A stretch of DNA of 64,000 nucleotides from Dethiosulfatibacter aminovorans DSM 17477 (GCF_900142005.1 NZ_FQZL01000005.1:62001-126000), one strand, 5' to 3'; numbered from the stretch's first letter, positions 32,927 to 42,037 are shown. Numbers and translations: made by a program. Notes: a model not told the origin generated them from the letters alone.

Positions 32927-34027
32927 TTGAGAAAGACGAAATGGGCAGTGATAGGAGCAGGAAACGGCGGTCAGGCTATAGCAGGACATCTAGGGCTTCT
33001 AGGATATGAAGTGAACATTTATGACGCTTTTGAAGAGACGATTGATGCAATACAAAAGCAGGGTGGAATCCATATAGGTGGCATTGAAGAGGGATTCGGA
33101 AAAATTAAAATTGCATCTACAGACATAGGAGCGGTAATATGTGATGCGGATATTATAATGGTAGTTAATCCTTCCATATATCACAGAGCCATAGCTGAAA
33201 AATGCGCTCCATATTTGAAGGATGATCAAATAGTTTTTCTTCATCCGGGAGCAACCTTTGGAGCCTTCGCGTTTAAAAAGGCATTGGAAGATTGTGGATA
33301 TATGAAGAACATAACTATTGCCGAGAGCAATACCTTGATTTATGCCTGTAGAAGTGTGGAACCGGGCAGGGCGGACATTCTTGGTAAAAAGGACAGGCTT
33401 CTTGTGTCCTCTCTTCCTGCAACTAATAATAAATATGTGTGCAAACTTCTAAAGGAAATATACGAAGAGATCGAAGAGGCGGAAAATGTTCTTGTTACAA
33501 GCATAGACAGCACTAATCCTATAGTGCATTGTGCACCAACTCTTCTGAGCACGTCGTGGATAGAATCCGATAAAGACTGGTATTTTTACCATGATGGGAT
33601 ATCACAGACTATTGGTTCCTTCATCGAAGGAATGGATGCCGAAAGAGTTGCCATAGGGAGAAAACTTGGGCTCGAAGATGATAAGAACCTTTTCACCTGT
33701 GTAAAGCAATATGAGCTTGAATACAATGTGAAAAGAGATACTCTGAGTGAGGCTGTTAGAAACAATGAAGCCTATGACGGCATAAAGGGTCCAAAATCTC
33801 TGAATACAAGATATTTATTTGAAGATATACCTATGGGCTTGATACCCTTAATATCTGTAGGAAAGCAACTTGGTATGAAAACTGAAAGAATGGAAATAAT
33901 TGTGAAGCTGGCTGAATTGATGCTGGAAAAAGATCTTCACGAGAATGCAAGGACTGTCGAAAATCTTGGCATTGAAGGTATGGCGGCCGAAAGTATTATT
34001 GAGTTTGCTACAAACGGAATGAAATGA
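32927..34027 (+). CDS. Opine/octopine dehydrogenase-like NAD(P)-dependent oxidoreductase
   Basis: Protein of 366 residues. The N-terminal Rossmann fold begins KWAVIGAGNGGQAIAGHLGLLGYEVNIYD with the NAD(P) GxGxxG loop. The C-terminal helical domain carries NPIVHCAPTLLSTSWIE and YYHDGIS-like sequence (FYHDGISQT), typical of NAD/NADP octopine/nopaline dehydrogenases. These enzymes oxidise or form opines, secondary amines of an amino acid and a keto acid. A GTG at 32918 is in frame, but GAGGTGA at 32915-32921 suits the TTG at 32927. Located between a YfcC-type carrier and a sigma-54 activator, it suggests opine uptake and breakdown. Confidence 0.82.
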   Translation: MRKTKWAVIGAGNGGQAIAGHLGLLGYEVNIYDAFEETIDAIQKQGGIHIGGIEEGFGKIKIASTDIGAVICDADIIMVVNPSIYHRAIAEKCAPYLKDDQIVFLHPGATFGAFAFKKALEDCGYMKNITIAESNTLIYACRSVEPGRADILGKKDRLLVSSLPATNNKYVCKLLKEIYEEIEEAENVLVTSIDSTNPIVHCAPTLLSTSWIESDKDWYFYHDGISQTIGSFIEGMDAERVAIGRKLGLEDDKNLFTCVKQYELEYNVKRDTLSEAVRNNEAYDGIKGPKSLNTRYLFEDIPMGLIPLISVGKQLGMKTERMEIIVKLAELMLEKDLHENARTVENLGIEGMAAESIIEFATNGMK

Positions 34028-34033
34028 TAAAAT

Positions 34034-34070
34034 GAAACAAGGTGCTTATGCATCTTGTTTCGCTTTATTA
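34034..34070 (+). terminator. Intrinsic terminator after the opine dehydrogenase gene
   Basis: GAAACAAGGTGC (34034-34045), loop TTAT, GCATCTTGTTTC (34050-34061), then GCTTTATTA. Confidence 0.7.
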
Positions 34071-34098
34071 TAACAAGTTTTTCGAGGGAGGAATGCAT

Positions 34099-35850
34099 AT
34101 GTTGAAACTTTCAACAATTGGAAACTATGTCAAACAGACGGCAACGATACTTTCTTCTGTTTTGGACATGGATGTTTTGATCTGTGACAATGAATTGTTG
34201 ATAATTGCCGACAGCTCTGAAATAAACAATTGTGAAAACAGTTGCCTGAATCCTGACTCCATACTGACCAAGGTCATGGAGTCAGGTCAATCTGTAATTC
34301 TTGAATCAAGAGATGAATATTATGGATGTCAGAAATGTTCCAGCAGGGAGATTTGTGATGTGGAATCTATTGTTGGAGTTCCTATTGTTTTCGAAGGCAC
34401 TACCATTGGCAGTATCGGAGTCTATGCGGATACTCCGGACAGGAAAAGGAACCTTCTGGATAAACAGGATTATTTCATAAAATTCATAAACAGAATGTGC
34501 GACTTGATGATTGGAAAGCTGGTTGATGAATCCAGGAACAGGGAAATAAATATTCTGAGAAAAAGACTTATGGCAATTATGGATACAATGGCTGATGCAG
34601 TTGCGGCTGTGGACAAGGATGGCAGGTTCATATACAGCAACTACAGATTCAAGGAGCTGGTTGGCAGTGATTATCATGAGGATTCAACCATCTATGAATA
34701 TATAGCAAACAAAGAAGTTGAAAAATCGATAGTTAAAAGCAACGATATAAAAAACAAGGAAGTATATTTGAAATCTTCGGGTGAAGAGATTTTTTGTCTC
34801 CTTTCAACAAAACCAATCGAATTTGAAGATGAAATCATAGGTACTGTCTTTACTGTAAAAAGCATGGTTGACGTATACAGGGAGGTAAACGACCTTTCAA
34901 TAGTGGACCTTCCCACAAGCTTTGATGATATATTAGGGAACAGTGAAAGCATGGTGAGTTTAAAGGAGAATGCTAAGCAGATCGCCGACAGCAGTTCCAC
35001 AGTTCTTATTCAGGGTGAAAGCGGAACCGGAAAGGAACTGCTTGCAAGGGCAATACACAACTTTGGGGAATACCGCAACAAGCCATTCATAGCAGTAAAC
35101 TGTGCAGCCATACCTGATAATTTGCTTGAAAGCGAGCTTTTCGGATACGAGGAAGGTGCCTTTTCTGGAGCAAGAAAAGGAGGCAAGCTTGGAAAATTCC
35201 AACTGGCCCATGAAGGAACCATATTCCTTGACGAGATAGGAGAAATGCCCCTTCACCTTCAGCCGAAGATTCTAAGAGTCTTGCAGGAAAAGGAAATAGA
35301 AAAGCTTGGTGGAACAGGAACCATACCAATAAATGTGAGGGTGATAGCGGCTACCAACAAGAATCTTGAAGAACTCATAAAGGAAGGCAAATACAGGGAG
35401 GACCTTTTTTACAGACTGAATGTAATACCCTTCAAGATGATTCCTCTCAGGGAAAGGAAGGAGGATATTCCACTCCTTCTCGAATATTTCCTGCATAAAT
35501 ACAATGATACTCTGGGTAAAAGCATCAAGGGATATACGATGGAAGCGGAGAAAACTCTGACTAACTATAAATGGAAGGGAAATGTAAGAGAACTTCAGAA
35601 TGTAGTTGAGTATATGGTGAACATGTCTTCTGAGGAATATCTGATTTATGAAAACATTCCGTTGAATGTAAGGGAGCATATGGAGTCAGGCAAGAGGGAA
35701 GAAGTAGAGATCCCCAAGCTTGACGATGTCTTGAAGGAGCTAATACAAAAGGCGATAGGGGTATATGGCGATACAGTTGAGGGCAAGACTCTCGCAGCAA
35801 AGGCGCTGGGGATATCAAGGGCTACCCTCTACAGGAAGTTGAAGGAATAG
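34099..35850 (+). CDS. Sigma-54-dependent transcriptional activator with GAF-like and PAS domains
   Basis: Protein of 583 residues. A GAF-like region (about 10-140) with several Cys (NNCENSCLN, YGCQKCSSREIC) is followed by a PAS domain (about 165-260; DAVAAVDKDGRFIYSNYRF), a sigma-54 AAA+ domain with Walker A GESGTGKE (about 305) and GTIFLDEIGE, and a Fis-type helix-turn-helix (AAKALGISRATLYRKL). The sigma-54-contact loop is GAFSGA (starting near residue 353) instead of GAFTGA, a conservative change. The ATG at 34099 fits AGGGAGG at 34085-34091; earlier in-frame starts do not. Its probable target is the promoter at 31355. Confidence 0.9.
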   Translation: MLKLSTIGNYVKQTATILSSVLDMDVLICDNELLIIADSSEINNCENSCLNPDSILTKVMESGQSVILESRDEYYGCQKCSSREICDVESIVGVPIVFEGTTIGSIGVYADTPDRKRNLLDKQDYFIKFINRMCDLMIGKLVDESRNREINILRKRLMAIMDTMADAVAAVDKDGRFIYSNYRFKELVGSDYHEDSTIYEYIANKEVEKSIVKSNDIKNKEVYLKSSGEEIFCLLSTKPIEFEDEIIGTVFTVKSMVDVYREVNDLSIVDLPTSFDDILGNSESMVSLKENAKQIADSSSTVLIQGESGTGKELLARAIHNFGEYRNKPFIAVNCAAIPDNLLESELFGYEEGAFSGARKGGKLGKFQLAHEGTIFLDEIGEMPLHLQPKILRVLQEKEIEKLGGTGTIPINVRVIAATNKNLEELIKEGKYREDLFYRLNVIPFKMIPLRERKEDIPLLLEYFLHKYNDTLGKSIKGYTMEAEKTLTNYKWKGNVRELQNVVEYMVNMSSEEYLIYENIPLNVREHMESGKREEVEIPKLDDVLKELIQKAIGVYGDTVEGKTLAAKALGISRATLYRKLKE

Positions 35851-35924
35851 AGTGTGAGAAAAAAAGAATGTAATTAGTAGAAGGGAAACTCTATACTGCC
35901 AAAATGTGTTTTCGTGAATATAAG

Positions 35925-35968
35925 AAAAGGTGAAGGACTTAAAATCGAGTCGCTTCACCTTTTATGGT
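35925..35968. terminator. Bidirectional terminator
   Basis: AAAAGGTGAAG (35925-35935) pairs perfectly with CTTCACCTTTT (35953-35963). T-runs on both sides allow it to end both the activator gene and the convergent GntR gene. Confidence 0.75.
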
Positions 35969-35982
35969 TTTTGAAGTGTATT

Positions 35983-36630
35983 TTACCCTACCGTATCGAA
36001 ATGGGCATGTATGGGATGCCAGTGTACGGTTCGCAGGTAGTTTTCAAGTTCAGGAATGTTCTTTTGTCTGAAAAGCTCGAGAATCTTTTCATGTTCCCGG
36101 TTGGTTCTAAGGAAGATATCCGTTGTCTCCTGGCTACCGTCACTGTTTTCTTCCTTTATAAAGAAGTTTTTAAGCTGGTGGATCATGCGAATAAGTTCTT
36201 CGTTTTCGCATTTGTTGATATAAATATCGTGAAATTCCACCTGAAGGCTGTGATAGTCTGAATAGTCGCCGTCGCTTATAGCCTTGTCCATACCATATAC
36301 AAGCATTTCCATGCTGCGATAGTCCCTGTCAGTGAGTTTGCTGCATGAAATGCTTGCGGCATAGCCGTCGAGAACTCCCAGAAGTGAATAAACCTCGCGA
36401 ATTTTCTTTTCATCAATGAGCTTTACAAGGAATCCCTTCCTGGGAACATTGTGTATGAACCCCTCTGCTGCCAGTTGTATAAGCGCCTCCCTCACAGGAG
36501 TCCTGCTGATGTTCAGTGCGTCCATGACTTCCTTTTCGTTTATCTTCTCATTTGCCTTAAGTTCGCCTGAATTAATCTTATCTGATATGTAGTTGTATAC
36601 ATGGTCCTTCAATGTAAGTATAGCTGACAT
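35983..36630 (-). CDS. GntR-family regulator with FCD domain
   Basis: Protein of 215 residues. The N-terminal winged helix (INEKEVMDALNISRTPVREALIQLAAEGFI, then PRKGFLV) and the all-helical FCD ligand domain (about 80-205; FHDIYINKCEN) define a VanR/FadR-like GntR regulator. The start is the ATG with GGAGG five bases upstream on the minus strand, nine codons inside the longest frame. It is divergent from the arginine-derivative operon starting at 36804, and a perfect 18-bp palindrome (36707-36724) lies between them. It most likely represses that operon and itself. Confidence 0.85.
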   Translation of the reverse strand: MSAILTLKDHVYNYISDKINSGELKANEKINEKEVMDALNISRTPVREALIQLAAEGFIHNVPRKGFLVKLIDEKKIREVYSLLGVLDGYAASISCSKLTDRDYRSMEMLVYGMDKAISDGDYSDYHSLQVEFHDIYINKCENEELIRMIHQLKNFFIKEENSDGSQETTDIFLRTNREHEKILELFRQKNIPELENYLRTVHWHPIHAHFDTVG

Positions 36631-36706
36631 TCTTTCCTCCATAAATTCTGTAGCCAAGTTTGAATATAATATATTGTACTACATAAAATGGGATTTGTAC
36701 ACATAG

Positions 36707-36724
36707 TATATTGTATACAATATA
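36707..36724. promoter_or_regulatory. GntR operator palindrome
   Basis: TATATTGTATACAATATA is a perfect 18-bp palindrome in the divergent intergenic region, eight bases before the -35 box at 36732. TTGTATACAA cores are typical of sites bound by FCD-type GntR regulators. Two TTGTAC half-site-like copies lie nearby (about 36674 and 36695). Confidence 0.65.
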
Positions 36725-36731
36725 TAAAAGC

Positions 36732-36760
36732 TTGACAAAATATATTAAATCCTCTAAAAT
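36732..36760 (+). promoter_or_regulatory. Sigma-A promoter of the amidinotransferase/DDAH operon
   Basis: Consensus -35 TTGACA (36732-36737), 17-base spacer, -10 TAAAAT (36755-36760). Confidence 0.8.
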
Positions 36761-36803
36761 ATATTATATATTAATAACAAATTAATATTTCAAGGAGGAA
36801 GTT

Positions 36804-37679
36804 ATGAAGTACGGTTGTCAGTCGATGCATAAGAAAATCGACAGAATTCTCATCAAGCATCCGAAGGATGCATTCATTTCCCAGGAAAACCTGAGCAAGA
36901 CGTGGGAAGCCTTCAATTATACGAGTGAGCCGGATTATGAAACGGTATTGAAGGAATACGAGGTTTTTGAAAATATAATAAAAGAAAACGTTGCCAATGT
37001 GGATTACCTTCCACAGTCTGACAATGTGGGACTTGACTCGATTTACACCCATGATTCATTGAAGATTACTGAAAAGGGAGCTATTTTCTTCAACACTGGA
37101 AAGCTTCTGAGACAAAAGGAGGGCTTCGAGGTTGAGAAGAAGTTCAAGGAAGTTGGAATAGACACCTTGGGGTGGATACAGTCCCCCGGCAAGATTGAAG
37201 GTGGGGACGTGGTATGGATAGACGAGAAGACAGTGGCCATAGGAAGAGGATACAGAACAAACGACGAGGGGATAAGGCAGTTCAAGGAGCTGACAAAAGA
37301 TATTGTTGACGAATACATTATCGTACCCATGCCCCATGCTGACGGAGAGGCCGAATGTCTTCACCTCATGAGTATAATAAGCATAGTTGATGAGGACCTT
37401 GCAGTTGTCTACAGCAGATACATGCCGGTACCTTTCAGAGAGTATCTTATAGAAAGAGGGTTTGAGCTTGTTGAAGTGAATGACGAGGAATACGACAATC
37501 TTGGATCAAACGTACTTGCCTTGGCTCCTCGTGTATGTGTCCTAATGGAAGGAAACCGGGACATATATGACAAGCTCCATGAAAAGGGATGCAAGCTGTA
37601 CACATATCCGGGAGCGGAACTTTCATTCAAGGGAACGGGAGGACCTACCTGCCTCACCTGTCCTGTTGCAAGAGTATAG
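36804..37679 (+). CDS. Amidinotransferase/DDAH-family hydrolase
   Basis: Protein of 291 residues of the guanidino-group-modifying fold (arginine deiminase, DDAH, amidinotransferases). Visible landmarks are SIYTHDSL, GKIEGGDVVWID, GRGYRTNDEGI, the His of ECLHLMSII and a C-terminal nucleophile Cys in GGPTCLTCPV. The order and spacing match the DDAH at 41012 (LEGGDVM, MFHLKTG, GGLSCLSLRF) but the sequence is distinct. It therefore probably hydrolyses a different guanidino compound (arginine, agmatine-like or a methylated form). AAGGAGGA precedes the ATG. It is the first gene of an operon with a RocB-like peptidase, an AGCS symporter and DDAH. Confidence 0.78.
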   Translation: MKYGCQSMHKKIDRILIKHPKDAFISQENLSKTWEAFNYTSEPDYETVLKEYEVFENIIKENVANVDYLPQSDNVGLDSIYTHDSLKITEKGAIFFNTGKLLRQKEGFEVEKKFKEVGIDTLGWIQSPGKIEGGDVVWIDEKTVAIGRGYRTNDEGIRQFKELTKDIVDEYIIVPMPHADGEAECLHLMSIISIVDEDLAVVYSRYMPVPFREYLIERGFELVEVNDEEYDNLGSNVLALAPRVCVLMEGNRDIYDKLHEKGCKLYTYPGAELSFKGTGGPTCLTCPVARV

Positions 37680-37687
37680 GTGATCCT

Positions 37688-39352
37688 ATGGGCAACATCA
37701 GAGATGAGATTGGCAGGACATTAAAGGGATATGTGGCGCTTGATTCTATAACAAACACATACAGGGAAAATTCAATCGACGGATTCTTGAAGGAATATTT
37801 TGAATCCATGGAATATTTCAAGGAAAATCCGGACGATTTTGGTTCGGAAAAGATACCTGGAGATATTCACAACCGTTCTGTAAACTGGGCATTGCTGAGA
37901 GGCAAGGGGAAGAGAACTGTAGTGTTCATTCACCACAGCGATGTGGTGAATGTTGAAAACTACAACGAATACAAGGACTATGCCTTTGAACCTGACAAGC
38001 TTGGAGAAGCACTTGAAATATCTTCCGATTCACTTGACTCGGAGGCAGTGGATGATCTGCAATCCGGAAACTGGCTGTTCGGACGGGGAACAGCGGATAT
38101 GAAAGGAGGCGGAGCAATACAGCTTTCACTGATGAAGGAGATTTCAAAGGATGAGGACAGGATTGGAAACATAATAGTCCTGGCTGTTCCCGATGAGGAA
38201 AATCTTTCGGCTGGAATGAGACACGGAGTTAAGATTCTCAGACGGCTCAAGGAAAAGCACGGTCTTGATTACAAGCTGATGATCAATTCGGAGCCCCATC
38301 AGAGGGTTGACTATACCAAAGGAATGATAAGCCAGGGATCCATAGCAAAGATGAATTTCTTTGTATATGTCAAGGGGATACTGACCCATGCAGGAAAGGT
38401 ACTTGAGGGAATCAACCCTTCGGGAATAATGAGCAGGATAGTTGCAAGAACAGAGCTAAACCTTGACTTTGTAGACGAGATTGAAGGAGAAATGAGCATT
38501 CCGCCTACCTGGGTCCACGTGAAGGATTCAAAGGAGGTTTACGACATATCGACTCCCGAATCATCCATAGGTTATATGAATGTCCTGAATTTTTCAACAT
38601 CTCCAGAGGAGATATTGAAGAAGTTAATGGCTGTATGTGTTGAGGAAAGTGACGAATACATGAAGAAATACAATGATGCCCGGGACATATTCATGGAAAA
38701 GACAAATCGGAAGACCATAGGGGATAAGTGGCCGGTGCATGTAGTGACCTTCAATGAACTCCTGGACCTGCTGAAGGAAAAGGGTGACGAATACTATAGG
38801 AAGTATGATGAATTCGAGAAGAAGATAATCGATGACTTGAGGTTCAACAAGACGTCCTTTGTCAATGCAAACTATGAACTTGTAGAATACATTATAAAGC
38901 TTATCAACAGGCAGGAGATGTTCATTGTGGCGGGAATGACAATGCCTCTTTATCCGGGTGTGTCAAATCTTTTTCAGGAGGATGTTCCCGACTATCTTGA
39001 AATGATCAACAGATTCACCACCAGGGAATGGAAGCAGGAGTATATGAACAGGTACTATTTTACGGGAATCAGCGACCTGAGCTATTCATCATTGAACTAT
39101 GACATGGAGTCTACCTTGTCACAGATGGAAAATATGCCTCTGTGGGGAAAATACTATGACATACCATTCGAGGACATAAAGGAAATTCAGATGCCATGCA
39201 TAAACATAGGCCCCTGGGGAAAAGACTTTCACAAGATAAGCGAGAGAGTATACAGGGAAGACCTTTACGAGAGAACACCAAGGATAATCGAGCATGTTTT
39301 GGAACATGTCCTCAAGGAAGAAACGATACAATTGAATATGAAGCACCAATAA
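37688..39352 (+). CDS. M20 peptidase, RocB (arginine utilisation) type
   Basis: Protein of 554 residues, far longer than ordinary M20 peptidases and matching RocB in length. Metal-site landmarks are VFIHHSDVVN, LFGRGTADMKGG and VLAVPDEENLSAGMRHG. The open frame extends to 37589, overlapping the previous gene, but AGGTGA directly before the ATG at 37688 marks the start. RocB is linked to arginine utilisation in Bacillus, but its reaction is not settled. It lies eight bases behind the amidinotransferase-family gene, supporting a joint role in processing arginine-derived amides. Confidence 0.85.
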   Translation: MGNIRDEIGRTLKGYVALDSITNTYRENSIDGFLKEYFESMEYFKENPDDFGSEKIPGDIHNRSVNWALLRGKGKRTVVFIHHSDVVNVENYNEYKDYAFEPDKLGEALEISSDSLDSEAVDDLQSGNWLFGRGTADMKGGGAIQLSLMKEISKDEDRIGNIIVLAVPDEENLSAGMRHGVKILRRLKEKHGLDYKLMINSEPHQRVDYTKGMISQGSIAKMNFFVYVKGILTHAGKVLEGINPSGIMSRIVARTELNLDFVDEIEGEMSIPPTWVHVKDSKEVYDISTPESSIGYMNVLNFSTSPEEILKKLMAVCVEESDEYMKKYNDARDIFMEKTNRKTIGDKWPVHVVTFNELLDLLKEKGDEYYRKYDEFEKKIIDDLRFNKTSFVNANYELVEYIIKLINRQEMFIVAGMTMPLYPGVSNLFQEDVPDYLEMINRFTTREWKQEYMNRYYFTGISDLSYSSLNYDMESTLSQMENMPLWGKYYDIPFEDIKEIQMPCINIGPWGKDFHKISERVYREDLYERTPRIIEHVLEHVLKEETIQLNMKHQ

Positions 39353-39506
39353 CCTACAATGAATTGACATAATTGAAGCTAATAAATTATAAACCAATAA
39401 ACCAAGCTAGATGCAAGGAGTGCGGGCTTCTTGCAGGAATTCGGTCCAGTGATTTCCTCTGAAATAATTGGATCGGAAAAGTTATTTAAATTTAAGGAGG
39501 ATCAAC

Positions 39507-40967
39507 ATGGCTTTGATGGAGAAAATAGTATGGGAATATTTATGGGGAATGCCTCTTGTGCTTACAATTTTGTTTATAGGTATATTTTTTACGGTAACAT
39601 CAGGATTTTTTCAATTTAGATTCATACCTCACATCTTCAAAACATCTTTGGGAAGGCTCTTCGGAAAGGATACGGAAGGTGAGGAAGGAACTTTAAGTTC
39701 CCTTGAAGCACTCAGTATAGCAGCAGGAGCAACGGTAGGAGTTGGGAACATTGGTGGAGTTGCTACCGCCATCGCAGTAGGAGGTCCCGGAGCGGTATTC
39801 TGGCTCATAGTTGCTGGAATATTAGGTCAGGTAATTAAGATGGCAGAGGTTTCACTGGCAGTATATTTCAGAAACACACAGGAAGACGGACATACATACG
39901 GCGGACCTACATATTATATAAGCAAGGGTCTTGGCAAAGAAAGAGGCTGGAATGTAATACCCAAGGTGCTGGCATTCATATTCATCTTTGGTTTTGGAGT
40001 TGGATTCTTCCTTACAATGCAGAACTATACTGTATCGGAAGCTGTTGCAACTACATTTGACATGAACATGATCGTTGTAAGTGTAGTATATACAGTACTT
40101 CTTTATCTTATGATCAGTGGCGGTCTTCCTTCCCTTGGAAAGATTGCATCAAAGATAGTTCCCTTCATGATTTTATTCTATCTGGCAAGCGGATTGTTTG
40201 TAATAATAAAAAATGCAGCGGTTCTTCCACATGCCTTTGGAATGATAATCGGAGGAGCATTCAACGGTTCAGCTGCCCTTGGAGGATTTGCAGGTGCTGC
40301 ATTCTCCCAGGTAATAAAAATTGGTATGTCAAGAGCCGTATACTCAAATGAGGCAGGTTGGGGATCATCTCCTATGATACATGCTTCTGCAAAGACAGAC
40401 CATCCAATTAGACAGGGAATACTTGGAATATTTGAAGTTTTCCTTGATACGATCGTAATATGTACAATAACTTCACTTGTAATAATTGTGACAGGCGAGT
40501 GGTCTTCGGGACTTTCTGGTGCAGAGCTTACACTTAGCGCATTTGAAACGGGAATTGGAAGCTTTGGAAGAATCATACTTGCATCGGGAGTGCTTCTCTT
40601 CGGTATAACAACTTCATCGGGGCTATATGCACAGATTGAAGTCCTTGTAAGATATCTTCTTGGAGAAGAAAACCGCAAGAACAAGATTATACTCGATATA
40701 TACAAGTGGTCGTATCCATTACCAGGTTTATTGCTTGTGGTAGTGGCTGTAGTGAATGAAATGCCTGGAACAGCAGTATGGCTCTTTGCAGACATGTCAA
40801 CGGCACTGCCCATATTTGCAAATCTTCTTTCCCTGCTTCTTTTAAGCGGTACATTCATCAAGCTTTTGAAGGACTACAAGGCAAGGTATCTTGGAATAGG
40901 TGAAGTTGATCCTGAATTCAGGGTTTTCTACGATCAGGAAGATATAAACAAGGCATCAAATTTATAA
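39507..40967 (+). CDS. Sodium:alanine symporter family (AGCS) transporter
   Basis: Protein of 486 residues with about 11 membrane segments. SSLEALSIAAGATVGVGNIGGVATAIAVGGPGAVFW and MSRAVYSNEAGWGSSPMIHA are diagnostic for the AGCS (DagA/AlsT) family of sodium-coupled amino-acid importers. Start codons upstream at 39468 are in frame, but AAGGAGGAT at 39494 fits the ATG at 39507. Within an operon for guanidino-compound hydrolysis it may import methylarginine, citrulline or a related amino acid rather than alanine; this is inferred from context. Confidence 0.88.
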   Translation: MALMEKIVWEYLWGMPLVLTILFIGIFFTVTSGFFQFRFIPHIFKTSLGRLFGKDTEGEEGTLSSLEALSIAAGATVGVGNIGGVATAIAVGGPGAVFWLIVAGILGQVIKMAEVSLAVYFRNTQEDGHTYGGPTYYISKGLGKERGWNVIPKVLAFIFIFGFGVGFFLTMQNYTVSEAVATTFDMNMIVVSVVYTVLLYLMISGGLPSLGKIASKIVPFMILFYLASGLFVIIKNAAVLPHAFGMIIGGAFNGSAALGGFAGAAFSQVIKIGMSRAVYSNEAGWGSSPMIHASAKTDHPIRQGILGIFEVFLDTIVICTITSLVIIVTGEWSSGLSGAELTLSAFETGIGSFGRIILASGVLLFGITTSSGLYAQIEVLVRYLLGEENRKNKIILDIYKWSYPLPGLLLVVVAVVNEMPGTAVWLFADMSTALPIFANLLSLLLLSGTFIKLLKDYKARYLGIGEVDPEFRVFYDQEDINKASNL

Positions 40968-41011
40968 AAGCATTTTAAAAATAAATATTTATTAAAATTT
41001 AGGAGGAAAAC

Positions 41012-41773
41012 ATGTTTAAGAATTTTGTAGTGAGAAGACCGGGAAAGAGTGTGGTTTCAGGACAGACAACATCGGATTTGGGAGTGCCTGTATATGAAAA
41101 GGCATACAAGCAGCATGAACAGTATATAGAGGCATGCAGGGCCTGCGGTGTTGAAGTGAAGATAATGGAGCCGGACGAAGAATATCCGGATTCATGCTTC
41201 GTTGAGGATCCTGCCGTTGTTACGGACAGGATGGCAATCATCACAAACCCGGGAGTTGACACAAGACAGGGAGAGGAGATAAAGGTAAAGGAAGCATTGA
41301 CTGAATTTTTCGATGACTTTGACCATATCGTATCTCCAGGTCACCTTGAAGGCGGAGACGTAATGCAGATAGGAGACCATTTCTATATAGGACTTTCAAA
41401 GAGGACAAATGAGGAAGGCGCGAGACAGTTCATTGAAATTGTTGAAAAGCACGGTTATACTGGATCGGTCGTTGAACTTAAGGAAATGTTCCACCTCAAG
41501 ACAGGTGTAAACTTCATCGGAGACAACAGGGTCCTTGTAGCCGGCGAGTTCATAACTCATCCCGATTTCGAGAAATTTGAGAAGATAACCGTTCCGGAAG
41601 ACGAGATGTACGCTGCCAACTGCGTAAGAGTAAACGACCACATAATCATGCCTGCAGGATTCCCCAAGCTTCAGAAAAAGCTTGAGGACCTTGACTACGA
41701 CCTGAAACTTGTCGAAATGACAGAATTCCAGAAAATCGACGGAGGCCTTAGCTGCTTGTCATTGAGATTTTAA
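41012..41773 (+). CDS. Dimethylarginine dimethylaminohydrolase (DDAH)
   Basis: Protein of 253 residues, the usual bacterial DDAH length. It contains ADMA-hydrolase landmarks: DSCFVEDPAVV, GHLEGGDVM, the catalytic His in MFHLKTGVNFIGD, and the nucleophile Cys near the end in KIDGGLSCLSLRF. DDAH converts N-omega-methylated arginines to citrulline and methylamine or dimethylamine. AGGAGGA precedes the ATG. It closes the operon that began at 36804, and its product citrulline could be processed further by other enzymes of the cell. Confidence 0.9.
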   Translation: MFKNFVVRRPGKSVVSGQTTSDLGVPVYEKAYKQHEQYIEACRACGVEVKIMEPDEEYPDSCFVEDPAVVTDRMAIITNPGVDTRQGEEIKVKEALTEFFDDFDHIVSPGHLEGGDVMQIGDHFYIGLSKRTNEEGARQFIEIVEKHGYTGSVVELKEMFHLKTGVNFIGDNRVLVAGEFITHPDFEKFEKITVPEDEMYAANCVRVNDHIIMPAGFPKLQKKLEDLDYDLKLVEMTEFQKIDGGLSCLSLRF

Positions 41774-41826
41774 TAATCTAAAAATAACCAAATACAGTAA
41801 TACTTTAACAAACTAGAAATAAAACA

Positions 41827-41922
41827 GGATACATGTGAGGTCTCGACTTCGAAGTTCGAAAATTTTCCTTATATAATTAGAAATTTTCGTGCTGAGGGAG
41901 TAGGGAACATGTATCCTTTTTT
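41827..41922 (+). terminator. Large structured terminator element
   Basis: An outer stem GGATACATGT (41827-41836) / ACATGTATCC (41907-41916) encloses an inner stem CGAAAATTT (41857-41865) / AAATTTTCG (41881-41889) and a small palindrome ACTTCGAAGT. It is followed directly by TTTTTTATTT. It ends the DDAH operon, but is more elaborate than a simple terminator. Confidence 0.7.
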
Positions 41923-42008
41923 ATTTCGGAACCATATTAAATCATCCGGAGAATATACTAATCCAGTTGCAGGGTTCCTCTATTTTCAGGCATTGATGTC
42001 TGTATTTC

Positions 42009-42037
42009 TTTACATTGAAATTCAGTTATCCTATAAT
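42009..42037 (+). promoter_or_regulatory. Sigma-A promoter of the first FadR pair
   Basis: -35 TTTACA (42009-42014), 17-base spacer, -10 TATAAT (42032-42037). It places the start of transcription downstream of the in-frame upstream ATG at 41909, so translation must begin at 42074. Confidence 0.8.
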
